This document shows positions 32,804-44,267 of a stretch of 64,000 bases of DNA, in pieces (position 1 is the first letter of the stretch; every line of letters begins with the position of its first letter). The stretch is from Rhynchopus sp. YZ270_cl-10. Its lineage: Eukaryota; Euglenozoa; Diplonemea; Diplonemida; Diplonemidae. A program made the translations under genes and the position numbers. The notes beneath the pieces were generated by a model, which made no database searches, was not told the DNA's origin, and was given only the letters and a program-made list of their open reading frames with translations. The stretch spans positions 248,001 to 312,000 of the forward strand of contig OZ037897.1 in assembly GCA_964035575.1 (NCBI GenBank), written 5' to 3'.

Positions 32804-33581
32804 CTATCCTGAGACATGGACCTCGGCCCGCCACTGCTGCTCCCCTTGCGAGGTGAGGTAGATGCGCGAACAGAGGGAGCCCTTCGCCGCTGCGGGTCGC
32901 AGGCTGTCCGCCTCACCCCACTGCCACGAAGCGTACTGCTGGGTGCCTGGGTGTTCCGGCTGCGGGACGACCGGGACTGCAGATGGGTCGTCCAACACCG
33001 CCTCGTACTCCTCCATCACCAATGTGTACTCGCTCCGCACGACCCGTCCACGCCCGACAAACCGTACCGCACGCAGCCCCACACCAAGCTTCGCCATGCC
33101 CTGTGTCCGCACAGCCTGCTCATGCGACTCAGATGCGCCCACATACCCTGCAGGCAGGCCTACCACACCAGGCAACGACGCGGCGTCTGAGGGGCGGGTA
33201 ACGGTCACAACCTTTGATGGCTCCTGTTTTGAAGGTGCAAGGATTTTGAAGCAAAGGGTTCAATCTAAAGGGGCAAACGAACCATTGATTCTCAATACAT
33301 CTAATGAGGGAAAGGGAGGGGCCCTTAGCAGGCTGCATACAGTACATACGCATATGCACATATGTAACCACCACCTGCCTTAAAGGGGGAAGGGGTGTGT
33401 GTGTGGGAAAGAGATATACCTCTGGATGACGGATCACGAACGCAACAGCTTGTCGTATTGTCGGTGGGGTGTTGTTGTGTTGCTGCGCACACTCCGCGCA
33501 GTTGTGCTGCGCAACACACCATACAAAAACCACAACAGCAAGCGCAACACCAGCTTGCGCACGTGGCGCTAAGGGGCTCAT
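32804..33581 (-). CDS. Small putatively secreted protein, two exons
   Basis: Exons 33581-33420 (54 codons) and 33223-32804 join in phase 0 across a 196-nt GTATAT...CAG intron, giving about 193 residues. The N-terminus (MSPLAPRAQAGVALAVVVFV) followed by WCVAQ looks like a cleavable signal peptide or signal anchor; the next part has two cysteines (HNCAEC). The body has no motif I recognise (GLRAVRFVGRGRVVRSEYTL; ASWQWGEADSLRP). Codon-level composition resembles the neighbours. Function unknown; likely secretory pathway or cell surface. Confidence 0.72.
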
Positions 33582-34505
33582 GTGTAAGATAGTGTAGAGA
33601 GCAGGACGGCAACCGTCCCTGAGGGGGGAGAGAGATAGAGAGAGAGATAGAGATGGGGAAGGACAGCGGAATGAACAATGTGCCTTACTAGAACTACAAA
33701 GCCCTCTCGTGACAGTTGTACCTTTGGTGTGCTGACCACTGTGAGGGGTGGATCCAATGCACTTACATAATGATGTAAGAGGTGTGGCTGTGCAGTGAAA
33801 AATTGAAGATTGGGGGGGAGTGGGATTCATGTATTTCCAAAGAAAGAAGGGGGAAAAAAAAATAGCAAAATATTGGGTGGAACCCACCTTACGGAGACGT
33901 TTGAAAGGGAAAAAAGGAAAAAAAAGAAAAAAAAGCAATTCTGTTGTTTTCTTGCCCCACCTCACGCACTCTTTCATTTTAACTAACATTTAAATAACAT
34001 TCGTGGGGTTCAACAGAGAAGGGGGATGGTGTGATTTATGAAGTGGAAATCCTTTTGCAATGTTTCAACACCTTTTTTGATTTGGTTTTTGCACTCCACA
34101 CAAATAGAAGCTATCCCTTTCTTTACGCGATGACAGATACTTTTTCTTTCGATAAATTGTTGGAGTAGTGTAGTTGCCTCGGTTGTGTTGCCACAGTTGT
34201 GCAATCTCCGCTGTTCTTTCCTTGCGTCGATCGAAAATGTCAAACAAAGAAAGGTTTATAAGATGACAATAAGCCTCTCGTGCTTAGTCACCTTAAACAA
34301 AAGAGCGGTTGAAACGTACTTAAAATGCATCTCAGTCGAAACAAAATAAACGCAATGAGAAACATTAACAAAAAAACCTTCAATGAACTTCGTCTCATGA
34401 TCGACAAAAAGCAAAAAAAACCTATTTTTTTAACCAGATTCGGACTCTTTTTGCTTTTTTCATATGCACCCCCGAAGGGAGAAAAAAACAAATAAAATAC
34501 CTCAC
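33582..34505. other. Intergenic region with beta, epsilon and alpha repeats
   Basis: No supported gene. A variant beta copy lies at about 33690-33790, an epsilon copy at 34151-34213 and an alpha copy at 34254-34295. The last two are immediately adjacent. Confidence 0.6.
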
Positions 34506-35534
34506 CTATTCTCTGGTTGGGTTAAACGCCACTTCACATACACCACTGCATTCTGCTGGCGCCTCGCTGTACCTTTTATACACCGCGACAGAACAGACTA
34601 GGTCCTCGATGGCCAGTCCAAGCGACTCGAACAGCGTAATATCCTCTGCCCCGCAGGCCTTCTCTTTTCTCTTCGTCAACAGATCACCAAGTTCCGCGAC
34701 GACGTGGTCTGTTGTGATAAGCCCTGCCTGGATGGGACGAACGATATCACCCGGTTCCTTTGTGCACGATTCTGTTGAATCCGCGAAGAGTTTCGCCACC
34801 TTCACCAACTCCGGATCGATCTCACAGTGCGCCGGAGTGCATGCCCCCACCGCGTTAATATGCGCACCCTTCTTCACATCCTCTACAAACAACACCGGCT
34901 CCGTCGCCGGAGTCAACGTACACACTATATCCGCCTCTCGAGCCGCCTCATGCACCGTATCCACTGCAACAAATTCGATCCCTTCATACTTTTTTTTCGC
35001 TTTTTCAATAAAATCAATGAGCGATGGGGCGGACCGATTGTAGACGGTTACCTTCGAAATGGTAGGGCGGGCTATTATCATTGCTTCGAGATGAGTTGCG
35101 GCGAGGGTGCCAGCTCCGATAAGAGCGAGGTGCATAGAAGGTTTGTTAGGTGCAAGCAGTTTTGTCGCCACTGCCGATGCTGCGGCGGTCCGGATGGCTG
35201 TCACCGTTGACGCGTCTACCATTGCAAGAAGTCTGCCGTGCTCTGCTTCGTACAAAAGGATTGCCCCTTGGTGACTCTCCAAGCCATCAGCCTTATTCGC
35301 AGGATACACAGTGATAACCTTGTTCGAACAGTACGCCTTTCCTTCCAGCTCCGCATATGCCGGCATGGAGGCTAGTATCCCGACCTTCCCCCCAAGGGGC
35401 ATTTTGTATCCGAAACGTAGAGGCATGTCCCCGCGGCCTTCCTTCAGGGCGATGAGCGCGGTTTCCACTTCAGCAATGCAGACCCCCATCGGCAGAAGGG
35501 TGGGGACATCTGCGGCGGGGATGATGGCGACCAT
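34506..35534 (-). CDS. Ornithine cyclodeaminase/mu-crystallin family protein
   Basis: 342 residues, the usual size of this family, starting at the ATG at 35534 with a CTCCAG acceptor-like site 20-30 nt upstream. Members are NAD(P)-dependent: ornithine cyclodeaminase converts ornithine to proline and ammonia, while mu-crystallin relatives act as ketimine reductases or alanine dehydrogenases. Visible features: an N-terminal substrate half (LRFGYKMPLGGKVGIL, YEAEHGRLLAMVDASTVTAI, TAAASAVATKLLA), then a Rossmann fold with LALIGAGTLAATHLEAM, ADIVCTLTPATEPVL and HINAVGACTPAHCEID. All main blocks are present, so it is likely active. The exact substrate cannot be told from sequence alone. Probably cytosolic; no targeting signal is seen. 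Confidence 0.95.
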   Translation of the reverse strand: MVAIIPAADVPTLLPMGVCIAEVETALIALKEGRGDMPLRFGYKMPLGGKVGILASMPAYAELEGKAYCSNKVITVYPANKADGLESHQGAILLYEAEHGRLLAMVDASTVTAIRTAAASAVATKLLAPNKPSMHLALIGAGTLAATHLEAMIIARPTISKVTVYNRSAPSLIDFIEKAKKKYEGIEFVAVDTVHEAAREADIVCTLTPATEPVLFVEDVKKGAHINAVGACTPAHCEIDPELVKVAKLFADSTESCTKEPGDIVRPIQAGLITTDHVVAELGDLLTKRKEKACGAEDITLFESLGLAIEDLVCSVAVYKRYSEAPAECSGVCEVAFNPTRE

Positions 35535-36272
35535 CTTTGGGGAGTGGGGTATTGCTGGAGTGTGTTTTTTGGTAAACAAAATTTAGAGTTGCGCAACACC
35601 TGGACGGAGAAAAGCCGCCCCACTGATGTGTGTTTGATAACTAAATAGGGGGTAACTTCAGAAGAATATGGTGATCATAAAAGAATGTTTTTTTTTGATA
35701 TTTTGAATAGCATCCCGAAAGAGAAAGGGGAAACCTTCACAGATAAACCTAAACTCTAAGCTTCATTATTTTGCAGAAGGCAACAAGGACATCACTAAAA
35801 AAACCCTTGAGGGGTATGCTGTGGGTTAGCGTACGAACTAAACAAAAGATGAATGTGGGGTGAGTATCCTTATTTTTTTTTTGACCAACAAATTTTTTCA
35901 CGTCTCAGGACCCCCTAAAACACTTTTTTTTTTTGCATTTAAACATAACACGGCACTGTTTTGATGATCTCTTCCTTTTTCCATACTGGGCTGAAAGACC
36001 TGCCCTACCCGAAGGACCATCATTTGCCACATGCACCACTCTAAAGGAAAGGTTTTTTGATATTTGAGACAAGGTTGCGATGAACCCAAACCTCTTCACT
36101 TGGTCACCTTGAACGCCACCTGGGATAAAAAGAAACAAACCCAGGCTGAGAACCCATGCTCCAAAAAAAGCAATATTTGTGAGACGTATTTATGCCAGAG
36201 GACAAAGGAATAAATGGGCTGTTTTACTTACGAAGAGACGCGCTTAAACGTAAGTACTGTCTACTACTACGC
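35535..36272. other. Intergenic region, nothing recognised
   Basis: AT-rich with T runs. A degenerate GGTCACCTTGAACGCC near 36110 recalls the alpha repeat end. No gene is supported. Confidence 0.4.
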
Positions 36273-38645
36273 TTAGCGAGGCCGATTCGGCCTCGTTTCA
36301 GTGCATGAGTGTTCTTGGGTAAACTTCGCTGTCTCCTCGATTCTCTTGAGGAGCTCTTGAGCGTCGGGGTTGCTCGGATCGAGTGACAGTGCCTTACGAC
36401 AAAGGTCTTCCTGTGTCATGGATGTACCACATTCGAGCACCGTGCTGCCGTTGCGTGGCAGTGTTATTGCAAGCCCGCTGTAGGCGCGGCTGTTGGTCAG
36501 GTCTGCAGCAATCGCCATCGTGAAGACCCCCCTCTGCGAGACGTGTTTCCCATTCAGCAAGACCACCTCCCTCGGTCTCAGCAGCGTTGCCAGCAGCAGC
36601 AGCGCGTCGCTGTTCGCCCCGTCCAACCCAATCGCGATCTCCAACAGCTGCTGCCGCGTCTTGACAGACCCATCGAGCAACGTCGTCTTCGTATTCTTCG
36701 GCATCTTCATCGCCAAATTGTAGTACGCACTGCTGGACCGCGCATGCTGGATCACTTTTTTGCACCGTCTCGTAAACTCATCGTCTGCATTGTGCAGAGT
36801 CTGCTGAACGGCTTTCCGGGGAAGGATAATCCTAGCGTTACGCTCCTCCACCTCCACCGGAGATGCCACGCTGCTGCACTGTGAGTGGTCCAAATTGGAC
36901 GGCTGTGTGGACGCATCGTCACCGTTGTGCTGGGCAGCCTGCATCTGCGGCAACTGCGAACTCTGCGCCGGCATTTGCTCCGAACACTGTGTGTTCTCCC
37001 GCGCCAAGGTGTACTGCATGCTGCTCCCCTGCGACTGAAGGTCGGACTCTGCAAATGCATACCCACCATAACCTTGCGGCATTGGGTACTGCACATGAGG
37101 CATATACGACACAGGAGACGGTACATACGTCGGCCACACCATCTGCGGATTCCCTTGAGGGGATACCACATCGTGCACGCTACTGCACGGTGAATGATCC
37201 GGGTTGGACGGTTCGGATGCCTCCTCTGTGTACTGCTGGGCTGGCTGAGGGTGTGGCAACGGCCAGCTGGATGGGGCAGCATTCTCCTCACCCTCAATCT
37301 CGATAGTCTGCGTCGCCTCGTCGACAGTCTCCTCAGGCATGTCCACCGTATTGACCCTGGGCAGCCTCAAGAGCTCTGCCGCAGTGGTGTGCGAACCATC
37401 CTCCAGAACCGTGGCACCCCCTTCAGGCAGCCACGCAGCCAGCGCCTCCCTGGCGGCAGTGTGCTTCGGGTCGAGCGATATCGTGCGCTTCCAGAGGTCC
37501 TCGCGGGTCATGTAGGTGCTGTCCTCAAGGAGGGTCTCCTCCACTTCACAGGAGAGGGCGAACCAGGCGCGTGCGTCGGTGGGTTTCAGCGCAATGGCGC
37601 GTTTGAGAATAGCCGCTTTGGTCATAGAGCGGCCGTCGTCGAGGACGATGTGGGACCCTGGCTTCATTGTGTCGGCAAGCATGCCGTAGCCTAGTGCATT
37701 CTGCGGGTCGTTTGAGACAGCGCGTTTGAGAAGCGCCCTGCGTGTCATTGGCGCGCCCTCCTCCATCACCGCTTTCGCATTGTACGTATGAGGCAACAAC
37801 CCTGCGAGGTTGCGATACGCAAACGCATTGGTAGGATCCAAGCGAATCGCCCTCATGAACAGCTCCTGCTTGCAGAACACCGTTCGATCCAATACCACCG
37901 ACTCCGTTGGGGCCAATGAAACTGCTAAGTCGCAAAACCCTTGAGAATTGCTTGGGTCCTCCTTCACTGCTTTGAGATCATACTCTTTTCCAGGTCCGGG
38001 AAATTCGATTAAATTAAGTTTTGAGATTGCTGATAAAAAGGGTGCGATATCGAGCTGGGGGGGAAGCGGAGCTGGGGGTGATATTGCCAATTTTGCGGCG
38101 ATTTTGCATAGATTTGGGGCTTTGTGGAGCACATCCTCATCAGACTCCACTTCCCCTAACGCAAGCAGAGTGTCCACCAACACACCACGACGCACCTTTG
38201 CTGTAGGGTCCTCCCTGCTCAATCTCCACCACGCTGCGGTCTCCTCCGTATCGAGTATCTTTCTCCGCGTCGCTTCGAAGACCTGAAGAAGCGATGTCTT
38301 CACCGTCACCTGAAATAATTCCGCATTTACATTGATGTCCTCCGCTTTGCCTTCTTCCACTAACGCTGCTTCAATTTTATCGACATAAAGGTTAAGTTCT
38401 GACCTCCATATGTTCACGTCGACGCAGCATGTGTCGCAGGCTTTATCGTATGTTTCATGAGCGGTACAACGGAGTGAGAGTGGTGACAGAGATGCCATGT
38501 GAGCCGTCCGGTCTTGTCTCCGATGAAGCGCATCGAAACAGCCTGGGTCAGCGCAAAGATACAACCCAATGCAGAGGCTGCAACGTTGTGTGGCAGGGGC
38601 GGCACATCCTTCGCACGGAAGATCACGTAGGGTGTTGGCGTCCAT
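36273..38645 (-). CDS. MYND-like zinc finger and TPR-like repeat protein
   Basis: 790 residues from the ATG at 38645 (MDANTLRDLPCEGCAAP). The N-terminus has a compact zinc-finger pattern of MYND/B-box type (CEGC, CSLC, C-x3-C, later CDTCC). From about residue 220 there are degenerate TPR-like repeats of 40-45 residues with the core LxRAIxLDPTNAxAYxNLA, joined by LLEDGSxMTR-type turns (for example MTREDLWKRTISLDPKHTAA). A proline/glutamine-rich insert (residues 440-600) separates a second repeat block. Such repeats make a helical superhelix for protein-protein binding; the unusual inter-repeat LxxGxxMT turn is shared by all units. Function unknown; an adaptor is likely. A perfect GAGGCCGA/TCGGCCTC hairpin overlaps the stop region (36279-36296). 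Confidence 0.85.
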   Translation of the reverse strand: MDANTLRDLPCEGCAAPATQRCSLCIGLYLCADPGCFDALHRRQDRTAHMASLSPLSLRCTAHETYDKACDTCCVDVNIWRSELNLYVDKIEAALVEEGKAEDINVNAELFQVTVKTSLLQVFEATRRKILDTEETAAWWRLSREDPTAKVRRGVLVDTLLALGEVESDEDVLHKAPNLCKIAAKLAISPPAPLPPQLDIAPFLSAISKLNLIEFPGPGKEYDLKAVKEDPSNSQGFCDLAVSLAPTESVVLDRTVFCKQELFMRAIRLDPTNAFAYRNLAGLLPHTYNAKAVMEEGAPMTRRALLKRAVSNDPQNALGYGMLADTMKPGSHIVLDDGRSMTKAAILKRAIALKPTDARAWFALSCEVEETLLEDSTYMTREDLWKRTISLDPKHTAAREALAAWLPEGGATVLEDGSHTTAAELLRLPRVNTVDMPEETVDEATQTIEIEGEENAAPSSWPLPHPQPAQQYTEEASEPSNPDHSPCSSVHDVVSPQGNPQMVWPTYVPSPVSYMPHVQYPMPQGYGGYAFAESDLQSQGSSMQYTLARENTQCSEQMPAQSSQLPQMQAAQHNGDDASTQPSNLDHSQCSSVASPVEVEERNARIILPRKAVQQTLHNADDEFTRRCKKVIQHARSSSAYYNLAMKMPKNTKTTLLDGSVKTRQQLLEIAIGLDGANSDALLLLATLLRPREVVLLNGKHVSQRGVFTMAIAADLTNSRAYSGLAITLPRNGSTVLECGTSMTQEDLCRKALSLDPSNPDAQELLKRIEETAKFTQEHSCTETRPNRPR

Positions 38646-41600
38646 GAAGGTGGAGGGGGAGGAGGAGGGGAGGAGAGGGGGAGAGACGTACCTGGAGATG
38701 GGTGTTGAAAGAAAAAGTGGTTGGTTTCTCTCTCTATTGCTTTGGATTTTGTTATTTTTTTTTTTTTTTGATAAATTGTTGGAGTAGTGTAGTTGCCTCG
38801 GTTGTGTTGCCACAGTTTATGCAATATCCACTGTTTTTTTGAAAAAAACAGTATTTGGATATGGTCCTGAGATGAAAGGATCATTGCAGAGTCTCAGACA
38901 GAAGGTTAATTAAGTCTGCGTGATGCTGAGGGTCCGGTTGGGGGGGGGGGAAGGGGAGGAGGATCATGTAAAAAAAAAGATTTGGGGAGGAGGGGGGGGG
39001 GGGTGATCTGTTTTTTGTTTTGTTTGTTTTTTTTTTGTTTTTTGTTTGTGTGTGTGTGTGTTTGCTTTCAAAATACAACGGACACCAGACAGCATAGCTC
39101 AATAATATATTTACATTTTTGTTTTTGTGTGTGTGTGTGTGTTTTTCTTCTTCAGCGTGCTCTTTTTTTGTTTTTGTTTTTATTTTTTATGCATGCTGGT
39201 TTGCATATTTTGCGGCCCAATAAAAGAACCAAAAAAAGGCACAGAAAAGAATAGTGTAAGAGTGGCCAAAAGGAAGCCAGCACTACCAAACGGGGGGGGA
39301 ATTTTTTTTTCTTCAAAATAAAACAGAATAAAAGAGTTGAAAAATGCAAACCAGACACCGGACGCAGGCACGGTCAATCAAATAACGAGCTCTTTTTTTT
39401 TTTTTTTTTCTTCTTTTCTTTTCTTTTTTGAACAACCTGTAAAGTTGAGGGGTATGTGTGTATGTGGCACAGAAAAAATCTGGTATTTCGTGAAATTGAG
39501 AACAAGAAGAGCGAGGCGCACGGAGAAGACATTGCGCACGTAGGTACAACACTTTCCATTTTCACAAAAAAAGAAAAAAAAAAAGAAAAAAACAGATGAA
39601 TGCCTCTCTTGTACACATAATACTATGGGAAAAAAAGCCCCAGAAAAAAAGGTTTTTTCGCGAGGCTTTAGTTTCCTATTTATTTTTGTCGATTGGGATA
39701 GGGGGACAACAGTGACGTTCACATTAAAAAGCAACCAGAAAAAAAATAAAATACAAAGATGAATGTGTGCATGAGGCAGCTTACATCGATTTGAAAAGTC
39801 GGCAAAGATGAACCATCAAAAACTAAATGAGTGGGTCTTCTGTGAGTGAGTGAAAAAAAATATATACAGAAAAGTACCGATGAAAAATAACAACACTAAT
39901 CACAATCTGGGAAGGGGGAAAAAAAAAAAAAAATCAAAAATCAAAATCAATCCCCAATTATAGACCACTATTACGAGATAGCAGCCACAATTTTTCTTCA
40001 CAGGATCCGTAAACGAGGAACAAAATCCCCTAGGTTCTCACAAAAAAGGCCCACACGCCAAAAAAAAAATTGTATACACATACACACATACCTCGTGGCA
40101 ATACCAGCTGGAAAGAAAATTTGACTTGAAATACAAAGCCCTCTCGAGACAGTGTACTCAAAAAACCCCTGCACAATACTGAAGTAATGTTGCACCGGGC
40201 AATCACCACTGTATTTTTTTTTGTTGTTCGGGGAATAAAAATAAAAAAACGAGAGGTAAATAATCCAGATCAACTAAAACGTTGGTCTCCACTGTGAAAA
40301 AAAGGAGTAGAGATAAGAGAGGAAGTATTGCAAAAAGAAAGACAATAAAAATGGAGGAGGAGGAGGAGGGTGGTGGTGGTGGTGGGGGGAGAAATGGTGT
40401 GGTTTTTTTTTCTTGTGGTGGGTTACCCCCTCCTTTTATCCCCTATATATTTTTCTAAAATACCATTTCGTTTTTTTTGTCGTTTGAACACAAAAAAAAA
40501 ACCCCTAATCCACCTTGGGGGGGAGGGGTCAGGGAATACAAAGACTGAAGATTCACTCGGGAGGCAAAACTGCAGCTCTTCATTTCTTCCCCGTTCTGAC
40601 CACTAATAAATTCGACACAGCGTGACATCGTCAGAATGACGTACAAAATGTCATATCACTTTTCTGACATAATGACTGACCATTATTATGGTTGTTTTCT
40701 TTTCATTTTTTACACAAATTAAATATAACAAAAAAAAAGGTAATTAAACGCAGCAACCTCTAAACTAGTGTAGGAGGAGACGTGGTGTGGGGTATTTCAT
40801 ACCCGCTTGGCTCTGGTATATAAAAATGCCAGCTACACAAAAACTATTTCTTTTATTTTTTTTTTAAATTCTGGTTCGTTCCCATATTTTTTTTTTTCGT
40901 TTCATTCTTTCAGATGTTGGGAGCCTAATTTGGAATCATCGTTGGTGTGTGTGTGTGTGTTGTTCACCATTTTTTTTTTCTTGCTTTCCGAAAAAAAAAT
41001 AATAATCTGGAAATTGAATCCTTGAGCACCTTCACCTTCCTTTATCGCACAAACAAAAAAAAAATTGCTCAGATCTTTTTAATTTATTCACACACACACT
41101 AAACTATCCAGTTTTTTGTTTCCCTATTTTAACAACTTAACGTGTATCCCCCCCTAATCTGGAGGCCAATACACCAAGACACCTTTTCTTGCTGGCAAAA
41201 AGAGAGAAAAAAAAAAAAAAAAAGAAAAAAACTAGAACAGCAGGAGAAGATGGTAGGATAAACAAAGAAAGAAAACTTGAAAAAGGTCGGACACATGACA
41301 TACCTAGCCACGTTGCCGAATCAATTTGGTGTGTGTGTGGGGGGACATAAAAGGGTTGAAAAGGGGTCAGTCAACGTTAAATCCTTTTCACGTAGACCTT
41401 CTTTGTGGAACACATACATCTTACAATGTAAATGCTTTTTTTGTCAAAAAAATATAGTTTATAAGATGATCCTAAGCCCCGTTGCTTAGTCACCTTGAAA
41501 AAAAAAAAAGAGGTAATACCAGGAAGATAGAGGGCTGTGTGTGTGGGTGCTATGGACACGCCCTGAAAAGAAAAAAATAAAATAAATGAATGGTTGCACG

Positions 41601-41833
41601 ACGGCGAAGTAAATGACAGTGGTTTGCGATTTCATCGAAACCCATAAGTCAAGCCATTTTACTTCACCGTTGTGTGCGAAAAAAAATGCAACACCACTTT
41701 TTCTGACGGCACAATGAAAATGCATTGTTAGGTGAAATTCCCTCAAGTAGTCAATTCCAACTGCAAGACTATTATCTTGACCCATATCTTTTTCTCCTGT
41801 TGTCTGTTTACTGTAACAGTTTTAAAAAAAAAT
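38646..41833. other. Gene-free region, low complexity
   Basis: It holds an epsilon copy at 38770-38833, GT dinucleotide runs near 39044 and 39128, a delta copy at 39337-39370, a beta copy at 40128-40160, an alpha copy at 41457-41500 and a small foldback at about 41593-41680. Open frames here are homopolymer artefacts; no gene is supported. Confidence 0.55.
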
Positions 41834-42112
41834 CGACCTGAAATGCAAAACCCCGCACAGCGTACCTTGGTACAATGACCTCTGCGACTAGGGTGGGCCC
41901 CAACCATGCAGTGCACGACGTTGAAGTAAATTGATTTACTTGTGGTTTTACATGTCATTTTTTTTACTTGTGTTTAAGCTATACGCTTACGTTTCTACGT
42001 GTACCACAAGTAAACTATTTTCACAAGTAAAATTACATGTAAAACCACAAGTAAAGTCATTTACTTCAACGTCGTGTGCGCTACGTCCATTTCGTGGTTT
42101 ACATCTAATAAC
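41832..42112 (+). repeat. Beta-family repeat split by a foldback insertion
   Basis: The 5' part of a beta repeat (41832-41908) and its 3' part with CCATTTCGTGGTTTACATCT (42079-42112) are separated by an inverted-repeat element at about 41909-42078 with arms ACGACGTTGAAGTAAA and ACAAGTAAA-rich inner palindromes. A clear nested insertion. Confidence 0.7.
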
Positions 42113-42504
42113 AAAAGGGGGAAAAGAAAAATACCGCAAGCTCCATTGAAGGGAGCGAAAAAAGAAAAGGAAAAGAACACTGAACTATATACACCACGTA
42201 AAAAAGAAAGAAGTGAAATTGAGAGTGCCAATAGGTCCTCTGAGGACAGGGCACTGATGCTGTGAGGGGTGGGGAAGGGTTATCGAACCCCCGGAGTGTT
42301 GCACTAAGGAATTGGCGGGCCAAAATATAACAAAAAAGAAAAATTGAAGGTGCAAACGCCTCACCGTTCATCGGCGGACGCAGGAACTGGCTTAAAAAAA
42401 AATAAAAATCACTGGAGGCAGTTAAGTATTGAAGGCCACAGTGCGCTCGAGAGCCGGAAGAACAGAGAAAACTTTTGGGAGAATGAAAAAAAAAAAAAAA
42501 AAAA

Positions 42505-43490
42505 ATGAGGCTCCAGGGGTGGCATCAAAACAAAAAACGCGGACAATGTCCGCGTTTTTGGGGGGGGAGGGGGGGGGTCTGAAATTCCAGAAAACGCGGA
42601 CATTTTGGGGTTTTTTTTTCCTGGAAATTTTTTTTCTTTGCCGGGGTTGTACACGATTTTGACCAAAATTTATAAAAACTCGTCCATTTCGGCAAATTGA
42701 CCCCACCACAGAACCGGCGGATTCAGGAAATGCAAATGCCGGTGTTTTCGGGCAAAATAAAAAATACAAGATGCCCGCGTTTTTTTTTGCAAAGTGTACA
42801 CGCATGGGGGGCCCTAAAACCCCTGCTACCACGTGTTTCTACAGGCAAACACTTGGACCCATTGACCTTACACGACGGGTTTTGACCAAAATCAAGAACT
42901 TGCCCATTTTGGCAAATTGACCCCACCACAGAAAGGACGGATTCCGGAAATGCAAATGCCGGTGTTTTTGCGCATTTTCATGGTTTCAGCATCAGAGAGA
43001 GAAAATCTGCGTTGTGGGATTTACCTTGGCCCCTTTACCTTACACTCATTTTGACCAAAACCAAGAACTTGGCCATTTCGGCAAATTGACCCCACCACAG
43101 CGCGGACAGATTCCGGAAATGCCAATTGCGGCATGTTTTGGGGCTGAAAAATTTTCACCAGAAAATTTTTTTCAGCAGCATTTTTTGGCCGAAAATGGGC
43201 CCCACGTATTAGTGACCGGGCTCATATTTTCAAAAATTTAAGTGGTCAAAATATTGTCCAATTTTCGAGATTGACCCCACCACTTTCTGGACGGATTCCG
43301 GAAATGCCAAAAAACTGTGTTTTGGGTCACGAATTTGCACCCCGTCACCCAAAAACCAGCAAAAAATAGGGGAAAAAAAAACCAAAAATGTCCGCGTTTT
43401 GGGGGGGGGGAGGGGGGGGTCTGAAATTCCCCAAAAACGCGGACATTGTCCGCGTTTTTTGTTTTGATGCCACCCCCCACAAAATCTCCA
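42505..43490. mobile_element. Composite inverted-end element containing satellite units
   Basis: The outer inverted arms contain GGTGGCATCAAAACAAAAAA and ACGCGGACAATGTCCGCGTT (left, about 42510-42560) and the complement at about 43430-43485, next to G runs. Between them are four units of a roughly 170-220-bp satellite, marked by GCAAATTGACCCCACCAC near 42693, 42911, 43081 and 43270. The same satellite flanks the 9-bp arrays at 51.0 and 58.0-58.2 kb in the opposite orientation. No coding capacity is supported. Confidence 0.65.
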
Positions 43491-43605
43491 TTTTCTTTGA
43501 ACCATATCGTTTGGGAATGAAGGGGGGGGGGGGGGGGGGGAAACCCTCATTAAAACACTCCGTTTTGGTAGAGTTAAAGACTGTTTCAGACTCATTTTCG
43601 TTTTT

Positions 43606-43650
43606 GAAAAACTTGGTTTGTATTAGTGTAGGCACCCTAGAGTGTGCTCC
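43606..43650 (+). repeat. Dispersed repeat family zeta (representative copy)
   Basis: Pattern GAAAAACTTGGTTTGTATTA then GTGTAGGCACCCTAGAGTGTGC. Other copies lie at 11777-11821 and, diverged, 61227-61275. Each is preceded on the plus strand by a T run. At 43.6 kb it abuts an epsilon copy. Confidence 0.65.
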
Positions 43651-44267
43651 ACTATTTTGAAAAATTGTTGTGTAGTGTAGTTTGCCTCAGTAGTGTCCTT
43701 GACCTTGAAACGCTTCGAGCGGGGACATGGTTAGCCACCTTGGAAAGCTGCACTACTTTTGTGCAGTAGGGGTTGCCACAGTTTGTGCAAATCCTCCACT
43801 GTCATTTTTAAACGGAAGAAAACGTCTTTCCTCTTGGTCCCTCCTTTCTACAGAAGAATACGCTGACAAATCACAACCACACATCGCTCCCGACCCTGCT
43901 GCGACCAGACATTTTTTTTCTCTTCTTTTTGTTGAATCACAAAAAATTGCTATGTTTCAAAAACTATTGAAAACATAGCGGTTTGTTCACAAATCGTCAC
44001 CAAAGGAAGGGTTAGGTTAGGATGCCTTTTTTGCAGTTTTGTTGTTATTTGTTGGCCAAGAAATGGCTTAAAAAAAACAAAAGATAAAAACACCGTTTGC
44101 GTGACGTCAAAGAAAAGAAAATAATATGAAAGGTCAAAACAAAAAAAAAAACCGGAACGCAAAGTGTGCGAGCGATTCTTGAACAAACAGAATGGGGTAA
44201 CCGCGACGCCTTAAAGGGGTAGTTTTGTCTCCTATAGGGTAACAGGGTGAGAGAGGAAACTAAAGTA

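Noticed and set aside
39000-39620. Short frames with phenylalanine or lysine runs
   Set aside because: They arise from T/A homopolymers and GT dinucleotide repeats.
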